Part shown: positions 21,211 to 33,494 of the stretch, piece by piece
How the letters are laid out: every line of letters starts with the position of its first letter
How positions within the stretch are numbered: the first letter of the stretch is position 1
Assembly: GCA_025531455.1 (NCBI GenBank)
Contig: JAMYHL010000052.1
Location: 186,001-250,000, forward strand
DNA from: Apiotrichum sp. Y4204
Lineage: Eukaryota > Basidiomycota > Tremellomycetes > Trichosporonales > Trichosporonaceae
DNA: 64,000 nucleotides
Reading direction: 5' to 3'
Notes under the pieces: model-generated
What the model saw: only the letters and a program-made list of their open reading frames with translations
Database searches by the model: none
What the model was told of the DNA's origin: nothing
Program-made: the position numbers and the translations under genes

Positions 21211-23450
21211 GATGATAGGTTGTCGAGAGGGGTTGACAAGCAGGGTAAAATTGAAGAAAAGAAGAAGATAAATAAGCCAACTTGAGAGTCGTCCGGCACA
21301 AGAAACGAAGAGACCCAACGGCGTTGCGGTCGTCGAAGGACTATATGTCGAGGAGCGCAAATCCCAACGCTGGCCGCTTCAACGACGAGCGACAGTTAAA
21401 GACAGTCAAAGAAAGCGACCGATCCGAGATCCATATGTGATCTCGAACCGCACTGTGAACCAGAGTGAGAAGCCGACGAAGGTTTACAGGATCCTACGCC
21501 GAGTGCTATTATCGTCGTCAGTTTACATTCATCTGCAGTCGCACGTTGGACATGTCCAGCATGTCAAAGGTGACCTAAGGGCGTTGGGGGACAAGATAGA
21601 CCGCCACGCGCCACAAACACACAGGCCGAACTAGAGCAGGGGCACAGGGGGTGCCCACTGCTTCTTGCCAGCTGTGGAGCGCTGGTGGCCGATGTCATTA
21701 ATTTGCCACAGGTGCGGACTAATAGACCACCCGTACGCCACCCCGTGCTGCCCGTGAACCAGGCCCCGGATGACCCGGAGACAAACTCGACAACACTCAA
21801 CTCATGCAACTCACCGGAATTCTCTGTTTTCACTCCTTGCCCTGTTGCACTATGTTGAGTTGGATTACCCTTGGGAGGTAATTCTACAGTGGCGTGTGGA
21901 TGTGCCTGGGCAAAGAAGCAGTCACTGATCGACCCAGGAGCGAGCCGCGCAGGATCGGATCCGAAGGGGCGAAGGGCCAGAGGGATCAGGCCGAGGGGCG
22001 TAACAACACAGGGGGATCAAGTTGATCAGGGGGATGACTGTCGGCGATCAACACGGCGCCTGCAGGGATCGGGGCGCAAAGGGGAAAATACAGCCAATCT
22101 GGGACACAGGCCACAGCGATACCAGGAGTGGGGCGCTTGAGAGTTCCAGGCGCTTGGCGTAAAATGGCAATACGCAGCGTGCAGTGCGTACGAGGTACGA
22201 GGTGCTGCGTAGAAAGCTGCAGAGAAGGGGCGAAAAAGGAAAAGAAAAGAATGTGGTGAGGGTGTCGAGTGAATTGCGTGGCGCAGGCAAATGGACAGTT
22301 GGTGTCCGTGGAGAATTTGATCGTCTTAAAGAAAGGCCACTAGCGTCCTTGGCGACTTATCAATGCTTAAAGTATAGAGGAGAGAAGAGCTCAAAGGAGT
22401 GGATGCAGGGGAGGAGGCACAGAGATCAGAATCGACGGGCGAGGGGAGACTGTCGAGGGAAACGAAAAGAGCGACGGCGGCGAGATTGAATCAGGACGAG
22501 CTTGAGGAGACAGAGAGTTGAGAGGCGGCGACGAGGTGAATTGAATGGATAAACAATTGGGGCGAATTGGTGAAAGCACAACACTGTTGCGAACCACAAT
22601 GGTGAAGAGACAAGCGTCGACGACGACCACGACGATAAGAAAGAGCAGGCACTATTTATTGTACCACCGCAGAGTGCGCAGACAGGCCACCAAGAGTTGA
22701 CCGTGGTTACCACGGCAGTCTTTGTCTAAGGTTACGACAGACAACGCAAGGGGGTGTGAGGGCGGGCAGGACGCCAGATGACCAGAAGGAGGACGACAAC
22801 CAGGAGAGCGGTACTGTGTACGTACTGGGCGACCGCGTTCCTATCAACAGTCTGGGCAGGATCCTGTTGGGGCACGGAACCTCGGCAACGGGGAGGAACG
22901 AGACACGGTATGACGAGAGAGGTCCAAGAGCAGAGATATTATGGTTAGGGTGCATCTCGTACTACGACGCGCTGTTGAACTCGATCTCGTCACTCTCTCG
23001 CCAGGACAGATAGGCTCATGCACAGAGTTTGGGCCCAAGCATCGACGGCCTGTTCTGGGAAGCTAAGAACCCAACGCCACTCGAGAATACATTACATGCT
23101 TTGCAGACTTCGGAGCGCATGGAACAAGAGTTCCTGCGTTCCTGTGTCTCCTGTCCTGGGATCCTGGTCGTGTCTCAATCTAGTTCTAATGGGTCTGATC
23201 GCTTCGTGGAGAAGAACCTTCCGTCTGGCGCCTGCGGTCTCGGTCTGGCCCGAGCCCGGGGATGGTGAGCTCGTGTTTGTGTTCAACGGTCATCACGTCG
23301 CCCTGCGCGTCCCGCGTTCCAAAGGACAGCCCCGTCGTGTGCAGTGACCTCATCGACGCATATCGACGTACGTTGCGGGGACATGATCGCCGCCAGGGTC
23401 CCGGCGGGTGCGAGATCCAGTCTTCGACCCCCCGTTGTATCCTTGGCGTT

Positions 23451-23478
23451 GCTTGTCCTGCTTGTCCTGCTTGTCCTG
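23451..23478. repeat. 9-base minisatellite (cttgtcctg)n
   Basis: Three tandem copies of cttgtcctg. Confidence 0.85.
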
Positions 23479-24102
23479 TGAGGGACATGGAAGGCAGAGG
23501 TGAGGGTGGTCGCAGGATCGGTATCGTTCCCGACCATGTTGGCCCTGTTGGAGCCGAGCTTGAAGGCAATACCCGTGTGCTCTAGCGACTGGCCCGGGGG
23601 GAGGTGCCGGGGCTGCAAGCTTGGCGCGTTTGGGTCCGGGTTTGCCGTGGTTTATTGCCCACGGCCCCCGGACCCTTGATGCACATTCGGAGCACAAGAG
23701 CCCACAATCAGCACAGCCGCACAAGCTTGGGTCGACAACGGGAGCTGCCGTAACTTTTCTGGATTCCACCCAAACCTTGCCCTGGGGCTGCCGGGCGGGG
23801 AGGCATGCAGTGAGTGCTCGCTATACACGCATAGAGCTTCAGCTGTTCCGACGAGCGTGAGGCACACAGACAGTCCCCTGCGCTGGTCGATTGCAGACAA
23901 CGGAGGCATGCCTTACACCCCCCCAAAGCTCAAAGTATAGTGCACACCCAATGGACGTCCGGCAGCCAGCAGGGGGTGTTGTGACACCAGGAGGATGCCT
24001 AGGATCCGGGACGTTTCTCGTCTCTCTCTCTGACAGTCGCTCGCGATGGTCAAACAGTAGTCTGCAAATCTGCAAGCCAAATTTGCAAGCGAGAGCAGCC
24101 AC

Positions 24103-24150
24103 AATGCAGGTAATGCAGGTAATGCAGGTAGAGCAGGTAGTGCAGGTACT
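24103..24150. repeat. 9-base minisatellite (taatgcagg)n
   Basis: About five tandem copies of taatgcagg, the last ones diverged (tagagcagg, tagtgcagg). Confidence 0.85.
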
Positions 24151-25365
24151 GTAACATCAGGCCGACAAACATCCCTCCCCGTCGATCCCGGCACCAACGG
24201 CTGCCTGCTGTGGAGCAACTACGGAACAACAGCGGTACCGGTCCCGTCAAGCCACATCCAGGATCGGGCCGTCATAGGGATCAACATGTGCACATGCCCA
24301 TGGGTTGCATGTCTAGCTTTGGCTGTACCGTACAGGGATATTGCTCGGCTTCATCGGCAGCAGGCAGCATGGATTTCTCGGAAAATTCTGTGTTCTCTTC
24401 ACAAGGGTGCCCACCAAACACCCTACCCAGCCAGCAACATCACGTTCCTAACGGGACCGGGCAGGCTGCAAGCCACTGCAATGTGCTGCGCAGTACTCGC
24501 TTCGTAGTTCCCTGCTCGCTGTGTGATCGACCTCCGAGCTATCCTGACGTCGCTCCAGCCTGCAGGGAGCCGCAATGGCCTGAGGATCGAGGATGCGCCA
24601 GCGAAGATCTGCCTCTCGAACTCGGCGGTCAGAAGGCGCACCGAAGATGTTCGTTCGCCGCAAGAAATTTATCTGGGGAAGATGTACAAGTACACAGATT
24701 GATCCAATTCTGTGTCCGGTTGTTGCCAGGATACCGCAGGGCAGCAGGGTTCGGGCCTTCCACCTCCTGGCAGGAAGCAGGCACAACCTGAATCTTTGCT
24801 GCCCAGCGAACCCAGCTTCGTTTGCAACCCGACTTTTCGACCATTCACGTCCCCGCCGTGAAGAGAAGAGTCCCTACCTCCTAGCCTAAGATCGGTACCG
24901 AGGATCGGGCCAGCAGACTTCCACACAGCCAGGGACCTCGAAATACCAGCGGTACACAAGAGGTATTACCTGACGAGCCCGAAGGACATGTCCGATAATG
25001 ACGCCCGACGCTTGCGATTGAACCCCCGGGGACGAGGGAGCTCCCGGTGGGTGCTGCTGCTAGCTGCGAGCCGTTAGCTTGCAGCGACGTAGACCAGTAG
25101 GCGGTCGCGCTGGCCCGCTGCCCCTACGAGGAGTGGGCAGGGGTGTTTCGAAGTACTGCGGTACGCCCGGGAACACAGGCTAGTGCAAGCAGATCGAGAC
25201 TAGCGCAGCTAACCTCCAACTGAGCATCATCGAGTCTGTTGGTGTGCTTCACTTTTCTCGTAAAACGCGCCCACGTGCAGCGCCGCGACGTGCATTACTC
25301 GTGGTCGTCAGCTTGCGTAAAATCGGGCTGCAGTAAGGGCGGAGGATGCGTCCTTCTGTAAGAAC

Positions 25366-25750
25366 ATGCGAATGCAGCGTGGTGTGCCAGGCGTCAGACT
25401 CAACTCCCCCACATCTGCCATTGCTTGTGAACAAAGAGTGAGGAATGACCTCTGCGGGAAACACAGTCGCGTAAGTGTCAACGCTAACATTACGGCAAAA
25501 CATCTAGAACCCCTCCGAACTCGGAACAATGTGCTGGTGCGGAGCGGGGCGGAGCGGGCCTGGTGCCTTCGGGTTCCCACACGGCGGTGACGAGAGCGGG
25601 GGGGCATGTGAGGTGGGTCCGACGTCGTGTCCACAGCGCCGTGGGATACATACCGCGGCCAGCCCGCAAGCACATGGCACATCTATGCAGACACCGCTTG
25701 CTCGACGCTCTGGGTTCGCGGCCCGTGTCTCAGCCAGCGCGGGGCTCTAA
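25366..25750 (+). CDS. Tentative two-exon gene, unknown product
   Basis: A textbook short intron occurs at 25471-25507 (gtaagt donor, cgctaac branch, tctag acceptor, 37 bases). Joining 25366-25470 to 25508-25750 keeps one open frame of 115 residues. The predicted chain is rich in Gly, Arg, Ser and Cys (MCWCGAGRSGPG; CEVGPTSCPQ) and has no signal peptide, membrane segment or known domain. The intron is the only good evidence. A spliced non-coding RNA or chance are real alternatives. Confidence 0.25.
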
Positions 25751-26606
25751 TCCAAAGCGTGCTAAACTCTGACTTTGTGCACAGAGTTTGGAACGTCGCA
25801 AAGGCAAAAGTTAACCATTATTATTGAAGTAATATTGTTGGCGTGAAAGGAGCCCCAATCTCGACCTTGAAGTCTGCTGCTCCGCTTGCCGTATAGCCGC
25901 AGCGCTATCTGCTCCGACTTTGTGTTAAGCCGCCGGCAGCTATTTGGGGTCCTGGGCTAGTCGTTGCGAGGTACATGAGGATGCTTGGCACATACACACG
26001 TTCATAGCTGGACGGCGAGCGGGGCCTCATTTGATCACGATACGGGGTTTGGTGTTCATAGATTGTGTCTGCCTTCTGGATAAGTCCCACCTTAGTGGAG
26101 CACTAGAGACTTGATCTATCTTGAGCAGAATTACTGGCGATAGTCTGAGATCAATTTGTGGCCATCGAGAACAAGGGAGCGGTGCCACAATCTCTTCCCA
26201 GCTGCCACAAGCCTTTCGTCCACCATAGGACAAAGTCTCTGAGACTTTCTAGTTGTCTACACTGCTAGTTGGTTCGCGTCTGAAGCTTTGATAAGAGTCG
26301 CTCCGGACGGTTTCTTCCTCTGGACTTCCTCTCGATGGCAGACCTTTTCTTCTCTGCCACGGCCACACTCGCAATGGACGGACATTTAGTCTTGGAGGCG
26401 TCATCAAATGGCCAAGTTGCATCACGTGACTTTCTGCTTCTGCTCGATCACCGTTCGAATCTGCAACTCCACCAAAGCAACCATTTTGCCGCCCAACACC
26501 ATCTGCCTCGAAAACAAATCCAGTTCCAGTTCCATTCCAACTCACTCCACTCCACACTCCAACTTCTTCGCCTGGCGGCCCATCCCCTCTCCTCGGCTCC
26601 CTCACG
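25751..26606. other. Intergenic, upstream of the U-box cyclophilin
   Basis: About 850 bases without a supported gene. The last 100 bases are C/A-rich, as in other 5' UTRs here. Confidence 0.5.
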
Positions 26607-28680
26607 ATGGGACGCAACACAGACAAGATGTACATTACGCACTCGGAGCACGCTGCGGGCAGCCACAGCGCCGCCGGTAGCGGAAAGCGCGCGGAGACGG
26701 GGCATAATGAGATGCTGAGGTTGCCGTTGTGAGTAGAAGAGGGGAAGGTGTATGGAGATTTGAGGGAGCGTTGAAGATCGATGGTCATTAACATTTAGTG
26801 ACTGCTGTGCGCTCTCGCTTCAGCCGTTCCGGAATCCCGTGGCTGTCATCGCGGACACCAAGCCCGGCGAGCAGCTGCGCGCGGACGTGTTTGACCTGCT
26901 GAACATTGTGCCGTATGTGCGCAAGTTCAAGACTAGTGGGTATCATTCATCGTTTGAGCTTACCCACCAGACCCCGTGTCGGGGAAGCCGCTGGACACAA
27001 GTGCGCTGATCAAGCTCAACTTCTTCAAGGTGGGTTGTGTAGCATGTCCGTCCTCTAACCCCCAGAATGCGGAGGGCAACTACCACGACCCGATCACGTT
27101 CAAGGTCTTCTCGCCTCACGTGCACATTGTCTTCCTGAAGAACACGGGCAACGTTTTCGACATGGCATCTCTCCAGCTGCTGGCAATCAAGCCCAAGACG
27201 TGGCGGGATCTCATGACGGACGAGCCGTTCAAGCGGGAGGACATCATCACGATCCAGGATCCGGCGAACCTCAAGGCTCGTGACTTGCGCGAGTACGACT
27301 ATGTGAAGCAGGAAAAGAAGGTTGGGGAGGAAGACCAGGCGAACGACCCGCTCAAGGGCATCAATGTCGATGCCGCGGGTGGAGCGAGCAAGGTGCTCAA
27401 GATGCTGGCTGAGAAGGTGGGTGTTTTAGGTTGGAAGCGAACCCGTTCGTTATCTGACTACAGACGCGGGAAGAGGAGGAGACGTCCAAGGCCTCGACAC
27501 CCGTTCCGGAGATGCCCAAGGAGGAAAAGGAGGGAGTCATTGCCAAACGCAAGGTGGAGCAGCTAGCCTGTGAGTGGGGAATAACCGCGCCGCTAATCCC
27601 AGACAATGCTACCAACTTTACCACCGGTCGGGCTGCTGCTTCGTTTACCAGCACGACTCTTGCGCCCCAGGTTGTGAACGAGCGTCTTCTTCTGGACGAG
27701 GAGGAGAGTGAGTTGAAGGTTTGTAGATGCCGAACTCACACGCAGTCATGTTCGAGGAACTGAAGAAGCCGGTAAAGGAGAAGGATCGCCTAAAGTCCAA
27801 GGCCTACGCCACCATTATGACAAACTATGGTGGACTCAACGTCGAGCTACATGGCGACCGCGCGCCAAAGACGGTATACAACTTTGTCCAGCTTGCCAAG
27901 GAGGGCAAGTACGATAATGTCGTCTTCCACCGCTTGATACCGGGTTTCATGGTGGGTGTGGATTGCGAACAACACTGACCCACCAGGTGCAAGGCGGCGA
28001 CCCGACTGGGACGGGACGAGGTGGCAAGAGCTATTGGGGCGAGCCGTTCCGGGATGAGTACGACGAGAAGGGCGCGTACAAGCACGATGCGCGCGGCGTG
28101 CTCTCAATGGCGAACAGCGGACCACGGACAAACTCGTCCCAGTTCTTCATTACATTCCGCGAGACGCCGCATCTCAACAACAAGCACACTGTGTTTGGGA
28201 AACTCGTTGGCGGGGAGGACACGTTGAACCGCATCGAGCGCATCGCCGTACGGCCAGGGTCTGACCGGCCAGTGAAGGATGTCGTTATTCAGAGTGTACA
28301 GGTGTAGGTCCAGCCAGCAATCACCCTGGGTACAGTTACTTACACCCAGTCTGCAAGATCCATTCGAGGACTACAAGAAGCGCCTCACAGCACGCCTGGC
28401 GCGGCAAGACCAGTCGGAGGAGGCGCAGCGGAAACGCGCGGCAGCAGCGGCCGAGCGCGAGAAGGACCGCACGACATGGCTCGGCACCGACCTCGGCGCG
28501 AAGGGCGAGAGCGCGGCGGCAAAGGAGGACCGCAAGCGCAAGGCCGAGGACGGCGGTGTGGGCAAGTATCTCGCGGCGAAGAAGGGCTCTGCGGCAAAAC
28601 CTGCCGCCGCGCCACTCGAATTTGGCGTCGAGAAGAAGAAGCGCAAGGGCGGCGGATTTGGAGATTTCTCGGGATGGTAG
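26607..28680 (+). CDS. CYP8: U-box peptidyl-prolyl isomerase (PPIL2/CYP8 type)
   Basis: Spliceosome-associated cyclophilin with an N-terminal U-box, related to human PPIL2. Exons: 26607-26728, 26799-26935, 26971-27029, 27066-27416, 27464-27569, 27603-27707, 27746-27951, 27987-28303 and 28350-28680; 577 residues. The N-terminus [15 protein letters not shown] and [17 protein letters not shown] form the U-box start, with NPVSGKPLD completing it. The cyclophilin fold spans about residues 285-445: [40 protein letters not shown] and [10 protein letters not shown], with the catalytic Arg in FHRLIPGF. A lysine-rich tail ends in FGDFSGW. Six introns are 33-47 bases. Those at 27030-27065 and 27570-27602 are multiples of three with no stop. 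It converges on the coiled-coil gene. Confidence 0.93.
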
Positions 28681-28853
28681 CAGTAGCGTATGCATATTAA
28701 TGTAGCCTTTCGTTGGCTGTGTACAGAACTCGCTTTAAACTCGCAAGACAGATAACTACAATAAACGACTGTTCTCTCACTTGTCAAACTGGGATGAGCC
28801 TCCGTTTCGACACCTATCCCTCTTTCCCCTAGTGCTTCACCTCCTCATCCCCC

Positions 28854-30557
28854 TCAGATCCGGCCACCCTTGTACTCCTCGCCCTGGAGCTTCCGCAGCG
28901 CAGCAGCATGCACCTCTCCTCGGGACGCAGCACCGGCACCAGGACCGAATGTGTGGTGCGTGGCGTGCGTCGACGTAGACGTAAAGCTCGCAGCGTACGG
29001 CGAGGGGGGCACGCTCGAGAGGGGCGTGAAGTTTGCGCTCGGGCTGGTCCGCCACGAAGTGTGCGCGCTTTCGTTCGAGTCACGGTCAGGCGACGCGGCG
29101 ATGGGGCTCAGTGTGGGGCCGGGCGCACTCGCAAGGCGCTGGCGCTGGCGGGGCGTCGCAGGTTCGGCGGCTTCCTCGTGCTCGCCTTCAGACCCCGATC
29201 CCCACTCGGTGAGCGGGGCGAGGCGCGCAGGCGGCGAGTGCAGCGGCGGAGGCAGAGATCCTCGCACGCTGATTCCCGTCTCGTCCGCGAGGCTGCGCGG
29301 GCCGCGGCGCCGGTGGGACTTTGCGTGCGCGTGCCGCCGCCGCCGCTCGATCTCGGCGATGCGCGATTCAATGTCTGCAATGCGTTCACGCAGCGCGGCG
29401 TTGGAGGCGCGCAGGCGGGAGATTTCCGCTTCCTCCTCTGGCGAGTACTGGGGCTTCGGAGCCGATAGGGCGATGGGAGTGGAGGTGGGGGTCGACACCG
29501 TGGACATTGTGCGCCGGTGCGTGGGTGTAGGCGTGCTGGTCTCCGCGAGGGAGACGGGGCGGGGGAGGGCGTCGCGGATACTCGAGAGCGCACCTCGGCG
29601 GATGGGCGGGCGGGGACCGTCTGGGCCGGGTGGTGTGACTTTGCTGAGGACTAACTGCTTCAAGGGAGGCAAGGGAGCGGCCTGTGGAGGAGACGGAGGC
29701 GGAGGGGCAGCTGTATCGACAGGCTTGGGTGCCACGGAAGCCTTGCTAGGAGGCAGCGGGGCAGGGTTGAGAGAGACGGTCGAGGTCGGCCGTGAGTCCG
29801 AGATGACTATGCTGCGGCGTGGGGGGCGTGGTGGCGCGAGTGCCGGGTCGTCCTGAATGCGCGGGAAGGCGAGGAGCGAAGCGGGCACGTCTGGTGTGCT
29901 CGGCGATGGGGAGCGGGGGGACGGGGCCTCGTCCTGCGCAGAGAGGTCGGGGACAGGCTCGACGGGGGAAAGGGCACGGTCGGATGCCGGAGGCGTAGGC
30001 GTGTAATGCGACGCGTCAGAGTCCGAGTCGTAGCTCCCAAAACTGCCAAAGCTCTCGTTACTGTCGTTCGGGTTGTCGCGCTCGCAGTCGTCACTCCGGT
30101 CAGTCACTGTCGGCTCGGAGGTGCACGAGTACTCTGAGCCCGAGTCGTGGTCGCGTTCGACGGGGTCGTAGCCGGGGTAGCAGTACGAGTCTGGGCGGGC
30201 AAACGACGTGGCGGGATGCGAGTCGGACGTCGAGAGCCACGACACGCGTTCGACAAAGCGTACCCGCGCCGGAGGCTTTCCCTTCTGCTGCTTGCGCTCG
30301 CGTTCGCGGGCCCGCTCCACTTCCCACTCGCGCTCGCGCTCCATCTCGAGCTCGAGCTGCAGCCGCCGCTCGCGCTTCCGCCGCTGCTCATCCTCCAGCT
30401 CGCGAGCGTACTCGCGCTCATCCTCGTCTGCCCACTCGTCCAGCGTGTACATCCCCGGCCGGATCACGAGTCCCGATTCCTCAGGGCCTGAGCGGCGCGG
30501 AGGGCGCAGCGGCGCGCGCGGGACGGGCGTAAAGCTGTTGTACGTCGCGGCGAACAT
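28854..30557 (-). CDS. Large disordered protein with coiled coil
   Basis: Single exon, 567 residues from MFAATYNSFTPVPRAPLRPP. The frame stays open upstream to 31040, so a longer start cannot be excluded, but the upstream part has no coding character. Visible parts, in order: a basic/acidic helix of alternating Glu and Arg (about 45-105, REYARELEDEQRRKRERR); an acidic Asp/Ser stretch with SFGSFGSYDSDSD; long Pro/Ser-rich disorder; a heptad-like coiled coil (AEISRLRASNAALRERIADI, about 375-410); and a Ser-rich tail. Many SP/TP sites suggest phosphorylation. It could be a scaffold, cytoskeletal or cell-polarity protein. I do not recognise the family. Confidence 0.7.
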   Translation of the reverse strand: MFAATYNSFTPVPRAPLRPPRRSGPEESGLVIRPGMYTLDEWADEDEREYARELEDEQRRKRERRLQLELEMEREREWEVERARERERKQQKGKPPARVRFVERVSWLSTSDSHPATSFARPDSYCYPGYDPVERDHDSGSEYSCTSEPTVTDRSDDCERDNPNDSNESFGSFGSYDSDSDASHYTPTPPASDRALSPVEPVPDLSAQDEAPSPRSPSPSTPDVPASLLAFPRIQDDPALAPPRPPRRSIVISDSRPTSTVSLNPAPLPPSKASVAPKPVDTAAPPPPSPPQAAPLPPLKQLVLSKVTPPGPDGPRPPIRRGALSSIRDALPRPVSLAETSTPTPTHRRTMSTVSTPTSTPIALSAPKPQYSPEEEAEISRLRASNAALRERIADIESRIAEIERRRRHAHAKSHRRRGPRSLADETGISVRGSLPPPLHSPPARLAPLTEWGSGSEGEHEEAAEPATPRQRQRLASAPGPTLSPIAASPDRDSNESAHTSWRTSPSANFTPLSSVPPSPYAASFTSTSTHATHHTFGPGAGAASRGEVHAAALRKLQGEEYKGGRI

Positions 30558-32749
30558 CGCGAGGGGGAGGGAGATTGTTGAATGTTCGATGTTCGACGGA
30601 TTGACGACCGCGTGCTTCGTGGTGATTAACGGGCCGGGGAGTAGTTGTCGTCGTCTGCGAGTGTTCGAGTGTGGTGCTCTGTGCCTCGCCACTGTGCCAC
30701 TGTGCGACACAGTGATAGCTGTGGTACTAGGTACTGCAATGTTTGAGGGGCTGATTGTCCAGGGGCCGGGGAGGGGAGTGGCTGCGACCTGACACCGAAA
30801 CACGATCTGCGACGTCGAGCGGTGAGTGAGCACAACGAATGGGAGAGTGAGAGAGTGTGTGAAGTCAGAATCAAGAAGTGCGCATCCATGAGGATCAGAT
30901 GTCTGTGAGTTCCGCTGTCTGTGAGTGAGCGACAGATGCGCGACTGCTCCTGGTGGCTGCTGCTCGCGCTCGACGATCATCCCTCGCAACGTTACCGTCG
31001 CCCCAGCAACCCGATGACAGCACGGGATGGAGAGGCTCACGCAGCCTGGGGAACCGGTCAGGTATCAGCTCGGCTCGGAGTGGAAGGGTGTGCCTGGCGT
31101 GGGGAAGCAGAGAATAAAGAGTCCAGAGGGTCGAGCGAGGGACTGATACCAGCCCAGACACACTCGTTAAGCTCCAGAGTTCGTCACGCTGCCGAACAAA
31201 ATCAGAACCCAGAAATACCTTTGTCGTTGGCTGCAGATCACATGCGCACCCTGCGCTTGCACGTACTTCAGCGGGTGGCAATTATGCAGTGTCGGGAGAT
31301 CTTAACACGGGTGTGTTACGGTAGGTCTTCGGGGAGTCCACGTAGATGGGAGCCAGGGGATGCAGATGGTCGGTAGCGGTAGCGGTCCCGCACTTCGCAC
31401 TCAGCTCACCAGCGAGTGGGCAGCCAGGAATGCCGCATCCCACAATCCCATCTGCTTCCCCCATGTTGCGTAATTGGCTCCTCTTCGGCACTCGGATGCT
31501 CAGGATGGAGAAGAATACAAGTACAAAGACATGCCATGATACCTGATACCGCGGGAGTGCTTGTTCCTGTGCTGGCGTTCCTGGCACCTCCAGCCGTTCG
31601 CCTCTGGCGTGCCGAGCCAGACCTCCCAAGCTCCAAACTTGTGCATCAACCAAACACTCAAGCGCGTATCGGAGAGTACGTACTCGCACATGACCAGTCC
31701 CGAAGGCACCGCGCCTGGCGCAACTCTGCGGACTCATTGTCCCTTTGATACGAGATCGCGCAGAGATCGGCCAGAGATATCGGACGCCAACTCATTTGGG
31801 GGGTAGGCGTGTTTGGGTGCGCAGTTGCTTGGGGCCAGCAGATACAGCGGCACGTATCTACGAGATGTGACAAGGTTCACATGTTCTGACAACGTTCGCG
31901 CTGCACACCGACATCCGAGTGACCCTCGACCGCTACCATGGTACCATGGTACCAAGTTTGGCAAGTTTGGATCCAGCTCCCTGTGCTCCTGACTTGATCC
32001 TGATATCCTGCATCTTGCGACACGAAAACATCCCGTGCGGGTCAGCCGCTTGCTAATTGCTAGGTGCCGTCCCCAGTCCACACATGCACACCAAAAGCAC
32101 GCATCGGCTCTGGTTTCTAACTTTGGAGTTTGGCGTTGTGGATTCTGGAGATGTTGCTTAGCACATTCCACTCCACGTTACCAGCCCTCCTTGATCACAT
32201 TAGGAGAAGTCACCCGTCGGTGACTGGTGTGAATGCCGGTGTTCATTCCCGAGCCGGCGTTCTTCGCGGTTGGGCCGACCGCTCCGGTGTCAGCTTCTGC
32301 TCGTCGGCATCCAACGCCCCTTTCTCAAGCAACTCAGATGAGGATGTTCTCACGATCTCACAGGCAATCGTTTGGACCTTGTGATTCCAATTGTTCGATG
32401 CCACAATTCACGACATGTAGCATGCAGCATGCAGCAGTCACTCTGCACTCTGTCTGTGTAGCAGAACGATCGCGATCACTTGAAATAAATGACGTCAAGT
32501 CACGTGCATCTTGTCTGTTTTCCCACGATTGCCATTGGCGACCCAGCCCAGGCCAGAGCAACGATTGTACCACTTGCGGGCGTGGCTTTTGATTTCTGAC
32601 AGTGATCAATCATTACCTTGGCGGCGCATCCCTCCGCCGTCGTCGACAGCTCGCCGCTCACTACCACAACCCCACTCGTCACTACCACACACTCCACCAA
32701 CAACACAAACAATCACAACAATCAAACACCGCCCGGTCATCTCGGCACC
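30558..32749. other. Intergenic
   Basis: About 2.2 kb without a supported gene. A small tandem palindrome (accatggt repeated) lies at 31936-31953. The last ~100 bases before 32750 are CA-rich (ccaacaacacaaac), like fungal 5' UTRs. Confidence 0.5.
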
Positions 32750-33344
32750 ATGCACTGCCTCCGCCATGTGCTCCTCTACGCCATACTCATACCGATGCCG
32801 GTGCGTCCTGCAGCTGTTACCGAGACTGTATGCTGACATGGGAATTCGACCTTGGCTCGCTGCTGTTGTTGTTGCTTGTTATCTTCGATGTGCCGCTTTC
32901 TCTACGCTGCTTGTGCTACGGATTCGCGACTGTTTCCTATCACCTCCCTCGGCGTTACTTGATGGTTCCACGACGTTGTGGGTGGACCTTATACCAACTG
33001 ACATATGCTTTATCGCTGGACCCATCACTCCTCTTAACGCTCAACTCAATTGACCTTTCCACTGTGCTTTCTCCCCCGATTGGGTGCATTCCGTACCGCC
33101 CGCTGCAACGTTTGCATCATGCCACCCGACGACGACACTCACCATTCCTATCGGCTCATCCCCACACTTCAACATCTTCTTCCCCACACCGCTGGGATGC
33201 ATCCACCCCCATCACCAAATTTCTCTGCGCCGATCCAATTCCTTCCCCCACGGTCCCACACAGTCTGCATCGCCACTCCTTCTCCTAGTGTTTACGGTGG
33301 CGGCGTACTGGGCGATTCGGCCATGCGGATATTGCATGACAATT
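32750..33344 (+). other. Candidate 5' exons around an AG-free intron
   Basis: A CA-rich leader runs into an ATG at 32750 (MHCLRHVLLYAILIPMP to 32800). That is followed by a gtgcgt donor, a CTGAC branch sequence at 32833-32837 and then 437 bases (32825-33261) without one AG dinucleotide, ending in cccacacag. The next segment, 33264-33344, encodes SASPLLLLVFTVAAYWAI and ends at a gtgagt donor, so exons 1 and 2 join in phase 0. I cannot connect these to the gene at 33495 in one consistent frame, so the structure is provisional. Confidence 0.35.
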
Positions 33345-33494
33345 GTGAGTAGCTCGTGTGACTGGCGACCTAAGTCAACAGTATCTGTTGGGAGTGGCGG
33401 AGATCCAGCCTCGATTGGAGGCAGATGATGCCAAGCACGCGGAGTGTCCATCGCCATTGATTATGGTTATTTGTTTCATCCCGTGTTGGAGCCG

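Larger units (their letters stand above)
21211..25365. other. Gene-poor region with minisatellites
   Basis: About 4.2 kb with many short overlapping frames and no convincing gene. It holds two 9-base minisatellites (annotated separately). From 22,200 to 22,640 the plus strand is purine-rich. A GC-rich segment at 25,020-25,230 with many short inverted repeats could be a structured RNA, but it matches no RNA class I know. Confidence 0.5.

Noticed and set aside
21564..21833. Possible gene starting MKTENS with a gtgagt donor at 21814
   Set aside because: The best splice gives only a 19-residue peptide, and other acceptors lead to stops.
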